Part shown: positions 45,973 through 58,213 of the stretch, in pieces | Numbering within the stretch: the first letter of the stretch is position 1 | How the letters are laid out: each line of letters starts with the position of its first letter | Origin: Heterotrichella gracilis | Lineage: Eukaryota > Sar > Xanthophyceae > Tribonematales > Xanthonemataceae | Assembly: GCA_032358255.1 (NCBI GenBank) | Contig: JAULBX010014092.1 | Location: forward strand, 32,751 to 96,750 | Direction of reading: 5' to 3' | Length of the DNA stretch: 64,000 bases | Notes under the pieces: model-generated | Databases searched by the model: none | Told to the model about the DNA's origin: nothing | Seen by the model: the letters and a program-made list of their open reading frames with translations, nothing else | Made by a program: the position numbers and the translations under genes

Positions 45973-48665
45973 TTACTCATATCCATCCGGTACTCCACAT
46001 GGGGCAGGCCCTGGGTAATAATCATAATAATTATGAACAGGCACCCCCCACGGCGCCTCATCTCTAGCTGCCGCTAACCCCGGTGCCGCCAACCTCACCA
46101 GCCAACTCAGCTTGGCAGCCAGCTCAGTGGGAGGGCACCACAACGCCTCATACGCAGCGGCATCAAATGAGTGCACCCACAAGCCTAGCATCTTCTTGCT
46201 GCCTTGATAGCGCGAGCAGTAACAATTGGAGTGCTGCCTTGGTGCCAGCAGAGCTGGCAATATTGCAGCAGACATATTGACTCGTTCTGGGCACCCCTCG
46301 AATCGCCCCCACAGCCACAGTAACATGTCCACCACGCCCTGCCAATCCTCCATGTTCAGCTCCCCAAGAGCATTACCATCAATGTAGCAGTAGCTGGCAT
46401 CACCAGCAAAGGCCTCAGCAAAGACCACCCCCACCGTCACGCCAGAGTCCTCTTCCTCAATACAGAGCGCCGGGTCCGCATCCTGCCCAACTGGGCCCTT
46501 GACGATCAGGCGCTGCAGGGCAGTGAGGGTGGTGATGGAATCTGGAAGATTGATGGTGGCTTGTTCATTAACGCCACAGTCTATAAGGTACGCTGTGTGT
46601 CCCAAGACTAGCATAGTGAGGCACGTGAGCGCGGTGATCCCAGCTGCACTGCGTCATCAGCATTGACCAACCACTGCTCCAGCTCAACCAGGCCTGTCAA
46701 CGCAGCGACGCCATCTGGCATCAGCGGCGGGCTGGCAATGACGGCAGCATCCACAAAACCATCATCATATTCATCCCCGCCCTCATCATACTGAAACCAC
46801 TGCCTCAAACACAATGCTGTAAGGCCGGACAACCGGCTCAGTGCTGCCAAGCTGGCTGCGCTGTCAACATCTGGCCTGACACCCTCCAATGTGAGGGTGG
46901 AGAGGTTGGGAAGAGTGAAGATGAGGGCGTCTACCGAGGGAAGCACCAGGGAAAATTTGTTATCGCAGCCGCTGCCAAAGGTCAGGCTGCGAATGGAGGT
47001 GCTGGCGCCAACAGGCAGCGGGGATGGGCCAATCCTGTTGTCGATTTTTCCAAACTTCATCAGCCGCAAGCCAAGTAGCATTTGCAGGCAGTTCAGCTTG
47101 GGGAAGCATGTGGCATCAGACGGGGAGGGCAGGTGTGTCAGGTGCAGGCGCTTCAGCAGGGTGAGGGCTTGCAGGTGGTTGGACACCCGCTGCAAATCTG
47201 CAGCCTGGGCTGTCAGGTTGAGGAAGGGAAGCATGATGCCGTCCTCGTCGCTGGGGAGGAACTCTGGGACACTGAGCTTCAGGCCTTGCAGGGACTTGAG
47301 CGCCGCCAAGTGCAACACCGCTGCATCCAGCTGGTTCATCGCTGCATCCCATGGCACGTCAGCTTCATGGGCAACCCTGATGTGCACCTTGAGCTGCGTC
47401 AGGTGCACGCATGGCGCCAGGGCAGCCAGCGCACTGGGCGCCACGCTGTCGAGGTGCAGCCGGTGCAGCATGGAGCCGCAGGTGAAGATGGAGGCGATTG
47501 GCCAGCTGTGCCCGTTGGTGGCAGTGGGGTGATGGAGTGATAGTAAATTCAGACTGTATTAACATTAGGTGTTCACCCCCTAAAGCCTAACGAGTCTACG
47601 CCCTCCAGATGTCGTACTGAAGGCATGCGCGGAAGCAGCCAGCGCACCAGGAGGGCGTAGTAGGTGTCTGGTGAGCGCGACATGCGAATGTAGACTGTGC
47701 ATCCACTCCCAATCTTGGAGGAAGTGGCCTCCGGGTCCACAGGATTGGAGCAAGGTCTTCCCAGAAAACCCTTGTGAGCTTCGTGTGTGTGTGTCACCTG
47801 TGCACGGGGCGTATAAGATGACAATGACTAGATGAAGGGAGTATCGCGTTATGCCATGACATTGTCAGTCATCAAGCAGCTGAGTAGTACAATTTTAGGA
47901 ATTGCTATAATTAGTGCGTCATGCATTTTTGTCATTAATGCAATATTGCAAGGACGGTGTCAATCAGCCAGCAGAGGCAAAGGATATGACAAAAGTGTCA
48001 TAAGGCAAAACCCTACAGAACCCTTGTCAGGACATCTATGACACTTGGCCCAATTCAATGGGTAAAAACACATTTGCGGCCACAAGTGAGACGGCAACAA
48101 ACCCATAAAAGTGTGCATTTACGCGCATCAGGGTGGAAGTAATCATTTACTGTATGCTCTGGTGCATCTTCAGAAAAGCACCACATGCTAGGTCACGAGA
48201 AAGTGCTTTGCAGTGGAAGACATGTGCATGGAGCCAATTACTGCGTGATACTGAAAGGTACAGGTATGGAGCCTCAAGTAAAGTCCTCTCTCAGTGGTAG
48301 TGAGGATTAATTACCAGGCTGGCAACTATCACCAATGTATTGGTCATCTAAGCCGTTTAAAAAAGGTTGACTGACAAGAGTGCAAACAGACGACACATGA
48401 CATGGCAGTACATTCTGTGCATTCAGGAAGGTGTGCCCTTGCACGAGCCTGTTCTCCACACACTAGGGCTGCAGCTCACCTGCATGTCCTCCCACATGGC
48501 TGAGGGGCCCTGGCTGAGGCGGTGCCATGCCTTGCACACCAGAGGGAGAGTCCGAACTCTGTCTCCCAGTCCTGTACGGCCCAGTATGGACTGGAGGACG
48601 TCAGGTGGCAGCGACTGGATGGTTGTGGTGGCCCCAGGGGCTTCCAGCTGGGATGGATCAGCCAT
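45973..48665 (-). pseudogene. F-box/LRR gene copy A, disrupted
   Basis: Exon 1 (48665-48480, 62 codons) encodes an F-box (LPPDVLQSILGRTGLGDRVR, then LPLVCKAWHRLS) and splices in phase 0 to a long LRR exon starting at 47797. Compared with copy B, two lesions break it. An extra ~50 bp around 47540-47600 brings TGA and TAA stops after MPSVRHLEG. A net 7-base loss near 46635 shifts the frame, so the LRR part is split into 47471-46608 and 46614-45973. The 3' part, however, preserves a C-terminal frame (APWGVPVHN to DGYE) that copy B has lost. An unrecognised intron over the first lesion cannot be fully excluded, but no phase-correct GT-AG pair was found. F-box/LRR proteins are substrate receptors of SCF ubiquitin ligases. 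Confidence 0.78.
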
Positions 48666-50179
48666 GCTGCCCCTGCACATGCAAGAGAATCTTGAAACAA
48701 CATGCAAGGGGACCGTGGGTGTATCAGTCACTGGCATGGTGATGGGTGCAATTGGTCCAGGAGTGACCTGTAATGTGGAATGCATTATAGGTGGCTTTTA
48801 GAACCTGTGTCAAGTTGTAAACCTTTCAACTGGCCAGTGACTTTACAAAGAAGCTGCCTACCACACAAAACACTGGCCGGCCTGGACTGCAGCCCTTGTG
48901 TAACGCCACCACGTTCAACCTTTTTTGGAAGGCATCCAAAGCAGGTTACCTGGCTACCTTCTCGGGCTAGGCAAGGAGCTATCCAATATGGCTGCCGACT
49001 GCCAACTAGACTTCTAACGAAGATATCTTGTGGCCTCGTGTAAAAGAGCCCTGTCTGTGATGGACCTTGGAGACCGGGTTTGGAAAAAATGCATACGTTG
49101 GCAACGCAGACCGTTCTGTCCGACAAGAGTAGAGCTATCAAGTTGGGGTAGACCCTCTTATCTGCTTGAAATTTCAAGTCGGAGACTCACCACTCTTGAC
49201 TCAGAGGACTTCTGAGTTATTAGGGTTCCATAATGGTACCGGGTGTTCCACCCTATCAGGGTTCCAAGTTGAAAAGCAATCACTGCATTGTAATTAGGGG
49301 AGAGTATTCATTTTAAATTAATCTTCCAGTCCTGCTTTTATACCTTGCAAACAAGCAGTGCCAGGACACTGGCAGTTAGCGCAAGGCACAGGGCTGATTC
49401 GGTCAAGCTGGCGGGGCAGTGGTAACACACGCTGTCCAGTGTAGAGGTCACAGCATGCGGAGTGCCTGGCAGTAAGCGTACCAAGCAGCTACTGAAACAG
49501 ACAAGCAAGTTTGTCAAAAAAACAGCCACATTGCAAGCCAAATCACAAACAACACTCCCTTATTCAATTCTCTATCACATTTTACCTTGATGGTCATCAC
49601 TGCCACCCTAATCAAAACCCTAAATGTTCAATACATCCACAAGCAGTGCCGCATCAAGGGCTGACTGCTGATGTAGCTCACCTTGTCACAAAGAAATGCA
49701 GCTTTTCTTTTAGGTACATATTTCGAAAAATATGACAAAGTCTATCAATCAAACATAAATGACGCACAAAACAGTACTAGCATTTCAGGCATTGCCACCC
49801 AGTGTCAGCAAATCACTTTCTTGAAGCTCTAAAGCAAGAACTACACAAGTGTAATGCTGAAACTCTAAAGGTGTAGTTATCTGACTTCACCCCTGTGCTT
49901 GAGAGGGGCCTTGCATGCGCAAGCGCACTAATGAAGTTGCTGCTTAAAGTGCTGTACGCCAAATCTAATTGAAGGCAAATGAACTTTGGATGCTAGCCAA
50001 AAAATCTCTCTTGTACATGTACATCTGTACATGAAAATACCTTCCTGCCACGTGGTGCCCAATACGTCTTGAAGGCAAGCGCAAAATGACCCACATTGAC
50101 AATGCATGTGGCAATAAAACATGATCAAATTGTGAAACAGACAGTTTGTAGCCTACCCTATGATCAGGATTCATTGGCC
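48666..50179. other. Spacer between the two F-box/LRR copies
   Basis: 1.5 kb with the promoter of copy A and the 3' end of copy B. A 130-codon minus frame at 48785-49177 has no recognisable feature. AAACCCTAAATG occurs near 49615. Confidence 0.45.
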
Positions 50180-52709
50180 TTATTTTGATCTCATTAGGAT
50201 AAGTGGAACTGCTATTCCTGAAGGGTGAGGAAAGCGTCCCATCGTAAGCTCACGCCGCATCCAAGAATATGCACTGCAAGCACCACCGAGTTGCATATCT
50301 AAGCATATCCATGTAGCGGCCCTGGTTGCCCCAAACCAGCATAAAATGGATCTTCTGGCTCCACCACACCCCATGGCGCACCCTGCCACCAATCCCAGCG
50401 CCGCCACCTTCACCACACAGCTTAACTTGGCAGCCAGCTCACCGGGGGGGCACCACAATTTCTCATGAGTGATGGCATCGAACGAGTGGACCCAGAAACC
50501 TCCCATCTCAGGCTCATTGTTACCGTAGCAGCACTTGCACCAACCACAGCGCTGGCAGTAGTGCATGCCGCCCTCGCATTCCTCCAGCAGCTCAGCCGGC
50601 GTGCTGACCCTTGGTGCGCACCCCTCCAGCCGCTCCCACAGCCACAGCAGCGGATCCGTAACGCCCTGCCAGTCACCCGTGTCAAGCCGTCCATCAATGT
50701 AGCAGTAGGAGTCGGGGCAGGTAGGGTCTGGTGGCTGACTGACGACTGCTCCCACTGTCAAATGAGAGCTCTCTATTTTGATGGAGAGAGCTGTGTCTCC
50801 ATCCCTGTCTGGTGGGCCCTTGACAACCAAGCGCTGCAGCGCAGTGAGAGAGGTGATGCTTTCTGGGAGATTCACTGTGCCTTTTTCTTTCCAGCATGTG
50901 TGAGCATACATGACATTGGGGACATCCGCTATGTATCCCAAGACTAGCAAAGTGAAGCGCGTAAGCGCAAGGATGTCGCTCCCCAGCTCCACTGTATCAA
51001 GTCCCCACCCTGCCCTCCAGAGTTCCAGCTCCACCAGGCCTGACAATGCGGCAACACCATCTGGCATCAGGGGCAAAGAAAACGCGTCCTCCATAAAATC
51101 CTCATCATCATGATCCTCGTCATGCATTGTCTGCCCGACGCACAATGACGTGAGGCCAGACAAGCGACTCAATGCTGCAAAGCTGGCTGCGCTGTCAACA
51201 TCTGGCCTGACATTCTCCAGTGTCAGCATGGAGAGCTTGGGAAGAGTGGAGATGAGCGCATTTGCCATGGGAAGCGCCATTTCAAAATTGTGCTGGCAGC
51301 TGGTTCCAAATGTCAGGCTGCGAATGGAGGTGTTGGCGCCGATCGGTAGCGGGGATGGGCCATGCTCGTTGTTTTTCTTGGCAACCTTTGTCAACCGCAA
51401 GCCAAGTAGAATTTGCAGGAATTGCAGGTTGGAAAAGCATGTGACATCAGAAGGGGAGGGCAGGTGCGTCATGTGGAGGCGCTCCAGCAGCGTGAGGGCT
51501 TGCAGACGGTTGGACGCCCGCTGTAGATCTGCAGCCTGTGCTGTCAGATCGGGAAATGGGCCGCCTTGAACGCTGGGGAGGAATTCTGGGATACTGAGCT
51601 CCAAGCTGCCCAGGGATGTGTGCGCCGCCAGGTGCAACATCGCTGCATCCAGCTGACGCACTGCAGCATCCCATGCCGTGTCAAGCTCATTGGCGACCCT
51701 GATGTGTACCTCCAGCTGCGTCAGGTGCACGCATGCCGCCAGAGCAGTCACCACATCAGGCGCCACGCTGCCAAGGTGCAGCTGACGCAGCGTAGAGCCG
51801 TACGCAAAGATGGAGGAAATTGGATAGCTGTGCCCGTTGGTGGCAGTGGGGTGGGAGGAGAGCATGCGTGGGAGCCATAGCTGCTGTACAGAAGGCATGC
51901 GGGGGAGCAGCCAGCTGGCAAGGGAGGTGTAGTAGGTGTCTGGTGAGCGGGACATGCGAATGTAGACTGCGCATCCACTCCCAAATTTAGAGGTAGGGCT
52001 TAGCAGGAAACCCCTGTGAGCTTTATGTACTTCGATCACCTGTACAGGAGGGGTATAAGATTATCACCGCGTGCACAGGCTGTTGAACAATGCTGTAAGG
52101 GACAGCCTATGCACCAGAGATCTGGGAGGACATGTATGTCCACCCATATGATTCCTTAGTGCCACACTAGATGCATGTTTTTCAAACAGCACAATGTGCT
52201 GGTGCACAGCAACGTTCCTGAGGCACATGCACCGCAAGGCTTGCAGTGCACGAGGAGCCCCTCACTCACTGATCAGAAGGGTGCGCAAGTATGAAACTCA
52301 GGGAGGTCATCATGGTGAACTCATTCGAAGTGCATTATTGGTACTCGTTACTCTCAGAGTAACAAGGCTTCACTCATGTGGCTATAGCCTTGACGTTGCA
52401 GCTGCCAGTGTAATTGATGGCATCTTATTGAACAGACATGATATGACAGCACATTGCTATCATATGATATGCCCATTGGGTGCTATTGCACGAGCCTGTC
52501 CTCCACATCAGGATTCCCCTCACCTGCACGTCCTCCCACATGGCTGAGGGGCCTAGGCTGACGGAGTGCCAGGCTTTGCACACCAGAGGGAGACACCGGA
52601 CCCTGTGCCCCAGGTCTGAAAGACCCAATATGGTCTGTAGCACGTCAGATGGCAGCGCATAGATGGTTGTGGTGGCCCCAGGGGCTTCCAGCTTAGGTGT
52701 ATCAGCCAT
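50180..52709 (-). CDS. F-box/LRR protein, copy B (C-terminally frameshifted)
   Basis: Two exons, 52709-52524 and 52039-50180, join in phase 0 to 681 aa. Exon 1 is the F-box (LPSDVLQTILGLSDLGHRVR, then LPLVCKAWHSVS), which would dock on SKP1 in an SCF ligase. Exon 2 carries irregular leucine-rich repeats (LTQLEVHIRV, LTLLERLHMTHLPS, LSRLSGLTSLCV, LTALQRLVVKGP) and a WVHSFDAITHEKLWCPPGEL block shared with copy A. Near 50380-50388 it lacks a net 8 bases present in copy A. The reading therefore leaves the shared frame and runs through an ancestral TAG at 50299-50301 to a new stop at 50180, adding about 65 unrelated residues. The alternative frame here encodes APWGVVEPEDPFYAG, clearly homologous to copy A. 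The F-box and LRRs remain intact, so function is possible. Confidence 0.85.
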
Positions 52710-54973
52710 GTGGACCACAAGGTGGAGTGCAGCCCAGCCCAGTGTGTTGTCCAGTACGATACCCTGTGGTGAAAGCAGAATGGGTTTAGGACAGCTCCGA
52801 GCGTCGGCGAAGTATTGAGATTTGAACACGGATAAGGGCAAATCCACTGTTCTATTTTGAAACGGAGCGAAGTCCAACTGTTAGCCCTTGGTGATGTGCC
52901 TAAGAGGACTTACCATGCTTGTGATCATGATGTATAATAAGCTCGTAGGTACTCGCTTCTTTTATAGAGGGAAGGAATGATACAGAAGTGCTTGTGAATA
53001 TTATACAGCAGTTAGGGGTTTGATAAGGTAGTATATTAGTAGACTGAAATAGAGGAAGTTACCAAGGCACCATATTCTTATCTGTGCGAATCTACTTATG
53101 CTTTCGCTGTGTGCTCTTGACGTCAGTTGTTGGGTACGGTTTCTACCCAACACTCCCACACGTTTGTAACCAATACTTTCTAGTCTTGGACTACGTGTGG
53201 TATTCCAAAACCCCAGCCTGTTATATGACTGGTGCCGTATCATAGGATCATCCCCATCATGGGTTTGGGAGCAACTGTGAAAGAAGGCCTGTCTACACCA
53301 TGACTCATAGGCAGAGCAAGACCCACTGTCGAGTTTCAAAGCATCCCTACTGCCAGGGGCTGGGGAATGACCAGGCAGGTGTTACAGTAACTTACCTTAG
53401 TAGCTACTGTCTCAGACAGCCTCCAAGACTACGAGCGTTACTGTGCGTGAGCGTTACTGTGCGTGAGCACACCATTACTGCGTTAAACTTTATAAACGAG
53501 CCCAAGTTTGAAAAACGTGTTATTTCCAATGACTACTGTTCGCTGAGCTGCAGAGTTTCATGCATCCATATAGGAGTCGTTGCAGACGTTTCTTGCCCAG
53601 TCCTGTCAAAATCGGTTACATGTTCATGTCCTTGCCCTAATTTAGGATTCTCAGATCATCGCCACAATGGTGTCATCAATTGTACCTGGTCAGTACAGTA
53701 ACTGTCAATACATGGAGACCACTATTACCTGGAGGGAATGCATACAGTGTGCATATAGTAGCATGTTCAGGTCAGAGCTTGGACGGCTGTGTAGTGGAGT
53801 TTGTGACCGCTAACCACTGATCAGTTCATGAACAGTTACGACGGACAGTAACGATTCACCATAACTATTATAGCGTTTTCTCCATCCGATTCGGCAACCT
53901 GGGCAGTGATTGCCACAGTTTGAATGACAGATGGGAACGTTTAGGTACAGCACACAGCGTCACACAGAGTGTGCTCCAGCTGCTGGTTCACCCAATATAA
54001 TAATTATATGCGTATTGTGCGAGTGGCCGAAAGCCTCGTGTTTAACTTAGAGTCTTAGTCTGACTAAGTTACAGCCAATCAGTCGCAATCATTGTGGTAG
54101 ATATGTTACAGTACCATGGATGGCAAAATTAAGTATGGTTTGTCAATATATTCTGTTTTCCTCAGATTGAATGTGATGCATCAAGGCCACAGCGGCTGCT
54201 ATAGCCTCTTATGCCATCCTAATATGTAATACTTGCTTACTATCCATAGAACCATAATGGCATGCAAGTGCAAATACATGCCGAGCAACTGCAGTGCATT
54301 GACTGGCATTTTGCATTGAAGGGATTAGCAGTATCAGGCAATGAATGTCAAACAAGCGCAGGTCAATTCCAGAGGAAAAGTACCAACAGTTGATCTCCTC
54401 CCCCCCCTTTCCCTAAAGATACCAGGATTATTGGCAATAGGCGTAAGATGTGCCAACGTTTGCCAACAGTGGCATCCGTTTGTGGCTGTGGAACAATACA
54501 AATATCAATAAAAGATTTGTTTTTGCTGCGTGCTATTAGGCTTATTCTCTCCTTGGATGATAAATGTGTGGCTAGCTAGCTCATAATGCCTCGCTCACTC
54601 AGGAGTACCCCGCTCCCCCATGCACCAGCATGATGCACCCGACTACTCTGGCCAAGCATGCGCACCCCACCAACTGCCACCCGCCAAAAAGTGATCCCCA
54701 GAAATTGGTCCATACCACATCCAGGCCTGCTACAATTGGACGATGCTTTATAAGGGCGCCTTGTTGGGCATCACACAGTGTGCATAGTATAATCGCGCGT
54801 ACACAGATGTGTGTCTAAACCCTGGATGAGTGCGCCCACTGCCAAGCCACATTTGGTGCGACAGGTAGGAGGTGTCCGCTCCATGCTGCATATGGCCAGG
54901 CCCAGACTCCGCTGCCACTGTTGCAACCCTACAAAGGGGTTTCGCTGCTGCTGGTGACACCCTACGATAGGGT
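52710..54973. other. Long intergenic region
   Basis: 2.3 kb, AT-richer, between copy B of the F-box/LRR gene and the second hydrolase. No exon chain, tRNA or structured RNA was recognised. A tandem pair GCGTTACTGTGCGTGA lies at about 53436-53466. Confidence 0.5.
53436..53466 (+). repeat. Tandem duplication of a 16-bp unit
   Basis: GCGTTACTGTGCGTGA occurs twice head-to-tail. Confidence 0.85.
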
Positions 54974-57900
54974 TCAGCTGCTGGGCTGAGGGCTGCTGAC
55001 CACATACTGCTTGAGCCACTCATCCAGGGTCTCTGCTACCCTATCCCACCTCGTGTCCTGCACACAACCAGGAGCATGAAAAACGGATAGTAGGGTTGTA
55101 GGGTTTAGGCTTCACATTTGAGGTAGGCCTTTTGTCTTGCCCCAAGTATGACATGCAGGGTAATGAGCAAACAAACAATGTCATACTTGGGGCAAGACAA
55201 TGTCATACATTCAAAGATTATCAAGCAAGAGACCATGTTGGCAAAATACCTCTTTTTCTCCTCAAGGGTTCTCATGGAATCTTATCTCAGGCTTAGGGTT
55301 TTGGTCCTCCACTCACCAGCATGAGGTCATGGGCCACCCCCGGGACAGTCATTGCCTGCACGCCAAACATCTCGGCGGTTGCCTTGACCTGGCAGGGCAT
55401 GATGAGCGCATCATCACCCGCTATCAGGACTGCGATAGGCGGCAGCGCCCCGCTGTCCAGCACAACTGGCTCAACCTGGGACGGCAGCAAACAAGGTTGA
55501 GCCATGGTTGGCGTGAGGGGTCTTTTTGATCCCATTTTTGCCGAGGCGAGGTTTGGAATGGCCGATTGTCTGGATTCAAGCTGAGATTTCAACCATCGAA
55601 GGCAACGCACCAGCAGTTGTAATCTTTGCCGTTTCTTTTCATCTACCTTTCGATATAGTATGAAACATGATTTACCATTCTACATATGGGCTATGGCATG
55701 AATTATATCGTATGCTACCCAACGCTGTTCAAAATCTAAAAAAATGACCATGACCAGCTCCAGCTGCATGAGGTGCTGGAATATCTCATATCACACAAAT
55801 TTCATTACCCATCATTTGCCCACAGTAAGTGTCTGGTATGCTACCCACCTTCTTCACATCAGGGAAGGAGACCATCATGACCCGCTCCTGCTGCGTGAGG
55901 TGCTTGTGGTAGCGCGCAAATTGGTGGTCCGGCAGGTCATGCGAGAACAGCATTTCGCGGGTGACAGCGCCGTGCTGGATGGCGCTGGAGGACATCCACC
56001 TGCAAACCACGTGGCAAGGGAGGCTTTAGGATCCAGATTTCTAAATTTGGGGTTTGCGCTCTTCATGGCAGCCCGAACAGGTATTCCTAACCAGCAGATG
56101 CTGACACTGATATGAGCATTTATCAATACTTCAGCACCCGTGCCAAAGCAATACCCTACACGCTAGCAAAAGCATTTCCCCCGGCGCCCCCACCCGTTCC
56201 CCCTTTCACCCGCACACGTACCATACCACCTTGAGCGAGTGGAAGAAGCCTCGCTGCTCCCTGAAGTACTGCATGGATGGCATGACAGCCGTCAGGGCTG
56301 CAGAGGCCATGAGCGAGGCGCCCGCAAGGGGGGGTAGTTGGCGCCCGCCGGACAGCTCCAGGAGGTATCTGTAACAAGGGTTTTAAGGTTGACATTTAGG
56401 CTTTTGGTGCTTGTGAGTTTAGAGTTTGGGGCCATATGACTTTGCAATAAATGGAGGCATGGAGACGAGTGGTGGGTGCGTGGCCCCACATGGAGAAAGT
56501 CAAGGATGAAGCAGCACCCTTCCCCCAAAGACGTACAAACAAGCAGCTTTTTACCCCTCCCTACCGTTGCAACACAATGCCCCCCAGCGAGTGCGCCACC
56601 ACTACCGGCGGGCAGCCCAGCTCCCGAATGAAGTGCGCCAGGTCATCAATGTTGTCGTCAAGCGACAGGTGCGCCTTGCCCTCGCTGTCGCTGCTGCCAT
56701 GTGATCGCAGGCTGATGGCGTAGGCATCAAACCCCTTGCTGGCAAAGAAGGGGAGGAAATGCTCCTGCAGGGTGGCAGGGTGGCAGTTGATGCTTGCCCA
56801 TGATCTCCCCCCAAACTGCGGCGGGCTGTTTCACCACTGCTGTGTTCTTGTGTGGGGGTTGATGTCTGCATGATTCCATGGTATCGACCCTCATGCGTAC
56901 AGAGTGATTGATTTTGGTGTGTCATGCCCCAGACCTGTGTCAATAAATGCCTCTCCGATTGACCATCAGGGTTAAGGTACCACATGATATAAAAGGGCAC
57001 ACCCACAAAGAGCCACACACCCATTCCTCCATGGGATTCCCATCCCACAAGATGCGCGCTTTTCTTCACCCCCAAGCTGCGCTTTACATCCCAGCACTGG
57101 CCCCCACCTGGCTGCATGGCCCCATGAGGAACTCAAAGAGAGGCAGATCTGTGCACAGCGGCTGTGCGGCACCACCGCTGGAACACAACCCTAGAAAGCC
57201 AACAGTCTCCACCACCTGCTCTTCCCACCCTTGCATCACTGCAGCAAAGGTGGTTGTGCGCAAACGCCCGTGACTAATTGGTTCACCACCCCCATGCATT
57301 ACCCCTCACCTCGTAGCACCAGGCTGCGTGCATTGCCCCGAGGAGGAACACCAGGGGAGCTGCGTGGCCAGGGGTTCGGTTCCACCACCGCTGGAACACA
57401 ATCCTAGAAAGCAAACATCACCGCCACCTGCTCGCCCTCAATTTGCATCATTGCAGCAGGTGCAACCACCTTGTGCTTGAATGAACCACCCACACCCAAT
57501 ACCCAATACATCCCCCTCACCTCGTAGCACCAGGCTGCGTGCATGGCCCCATGGAGGAACACCAGGGGAGGCAGCTGGGTGGCTGAAGCCTGTGAAGAGC
57601 TGCCTGGTCGGTGGAGTACCTCCAGGTGGAGGCCACAGGGCAGCGGGTGGCGGATGGATAGGCAGCCGGTGGGTAGCTCGTTCACCTGCGCAAGGCAGGT
57701 GGGGATTCGAAAGGTTTTTTTTCGTGCACCTCCTGCTCTGGTGATCCCGCTGCGCCCCATAGTTGAAACTTCTTCTTCCCATTTGCGAAGGGTTCCACTT
57801 CCAATCAGGCACTTTAGGTAGGGTCTTGTTCGTTGTAACCTAGTAGGTGCAGTGAGCAAACCCTAGGAGAGGGTTTGATGTCAGGTGGTGGGGATTTGAT

Positions 57901-58213
57901 GGTGGGTTGTATTGCTGTGATAAACGCGTGGAAGAAGCCTCCTAGGTGTGGTTTAAGGGGGGTTTGAACCTGGAGGTGTGGCAGGGTGGTGGTGTGTATA
58001 CAAGCGTACCTCCCAGGCGCTCCCCACTGCTTGCCTCGAGCTCACTGACGCCACCTCCATGCCCCGTTGCCTAGCGGCGGGTTTGTGTGCCAGTGGGTGG
58101 TGCTGCCGCCGCTCTGTTGACGTCCACGGCTTGCGCGCGCGTTCTGAGTGCCCAATTGGCTCCTGCGCATGTGCGGGGCCACATGGGTCGGAGGCATGCA
58201 CCGGTGCGCGCAT
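54974..58213 (-). CDS. Alpha/beta hydrolase (lysophospholipase/esterase-like), probable transit peptide
   Basis: Seven exons, 58213-58010, 57685-57521, 56764-56565, 56368-56222, 55999-55849, 55475-55317 and 55057-54974, close exactly in frame to 369 aa. The core motifs are VFLHGAMHAAWCYEEHFLPF (oxyanion loop, about aa 105-125), ISLRSHGSSD, the nucleophile elbow VVAHSLGGIV (Ser about aa 182), AGDDALIMP with the acidic residue (about aa 309) and PGVAHDLML with the His (about aa 336). A cap region of about 100 aa separates elbow and Asp. The basic, Ala/Pro-rich N-terminus (MRAPVHASDPCGPAHAQ) could be an organelle-targeting signal. The start is the first ATG in an otherwise open frame. The family fits plant and algal alpha/beta hydrolase-6/lysophospholipase-like proteins; the substrate is unknown. 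It is not a close paralogue of the hydrolase at 26406. A 55055-55316 intron contains a strong hairpin. Confidence 0.88.
55133..55199. repeat. Perfect 22-bp inverted repeat in the last hydrolase intron
   Basis: TGTCTTGCCCCAAGTATGAC at 55133-55152 (plus AT) is mirrored exactly at 55178-55199, with a 23-bp loop (GCAGGGTAATGAGC region). ATGTCATAC then occurs again right after it. It resembles a tiny foldback element. Confidence 0.92.
57172..57571 (-). repeat. Tandem ~210-bp duplication carrying the 3' end and donor of hydrolase exon 2
   Basis: Unit 57385-57571 includes the end of exon 2 (CTCACCTCGTAGCACCAGGC on the plus strand) and is repeated at 57172-57359 (same CTCACCTCGTAGCACC, GGAACACCAGGGGAGC). 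Both units begin CCACCGCTGGAACACAA(C/T)CCTAGAAAGC. The downstream copy retains the minus-strand GTGAGG donor. Confidence 0.93.

Noticed and set aside
46891-47532. 213-codon plus-strand open frame
   Set aside because: Antisense of the leucine-rich-repeat exon; the copy in the second F-box/LRR gene does not preserve it.
48785-49177. 130-codon minus-strand frame between the F-box/LRR copies
   Set aside because: No counterpart downstream of the other copy and no motif.
26406-58213. The two alpha/beta hydrolases as a recent duplicate pair
   Set aside because: Exon structure, phases, elbow sequence (GHSFGG versus AHSLGG) and cap regions differ; they are separate families.
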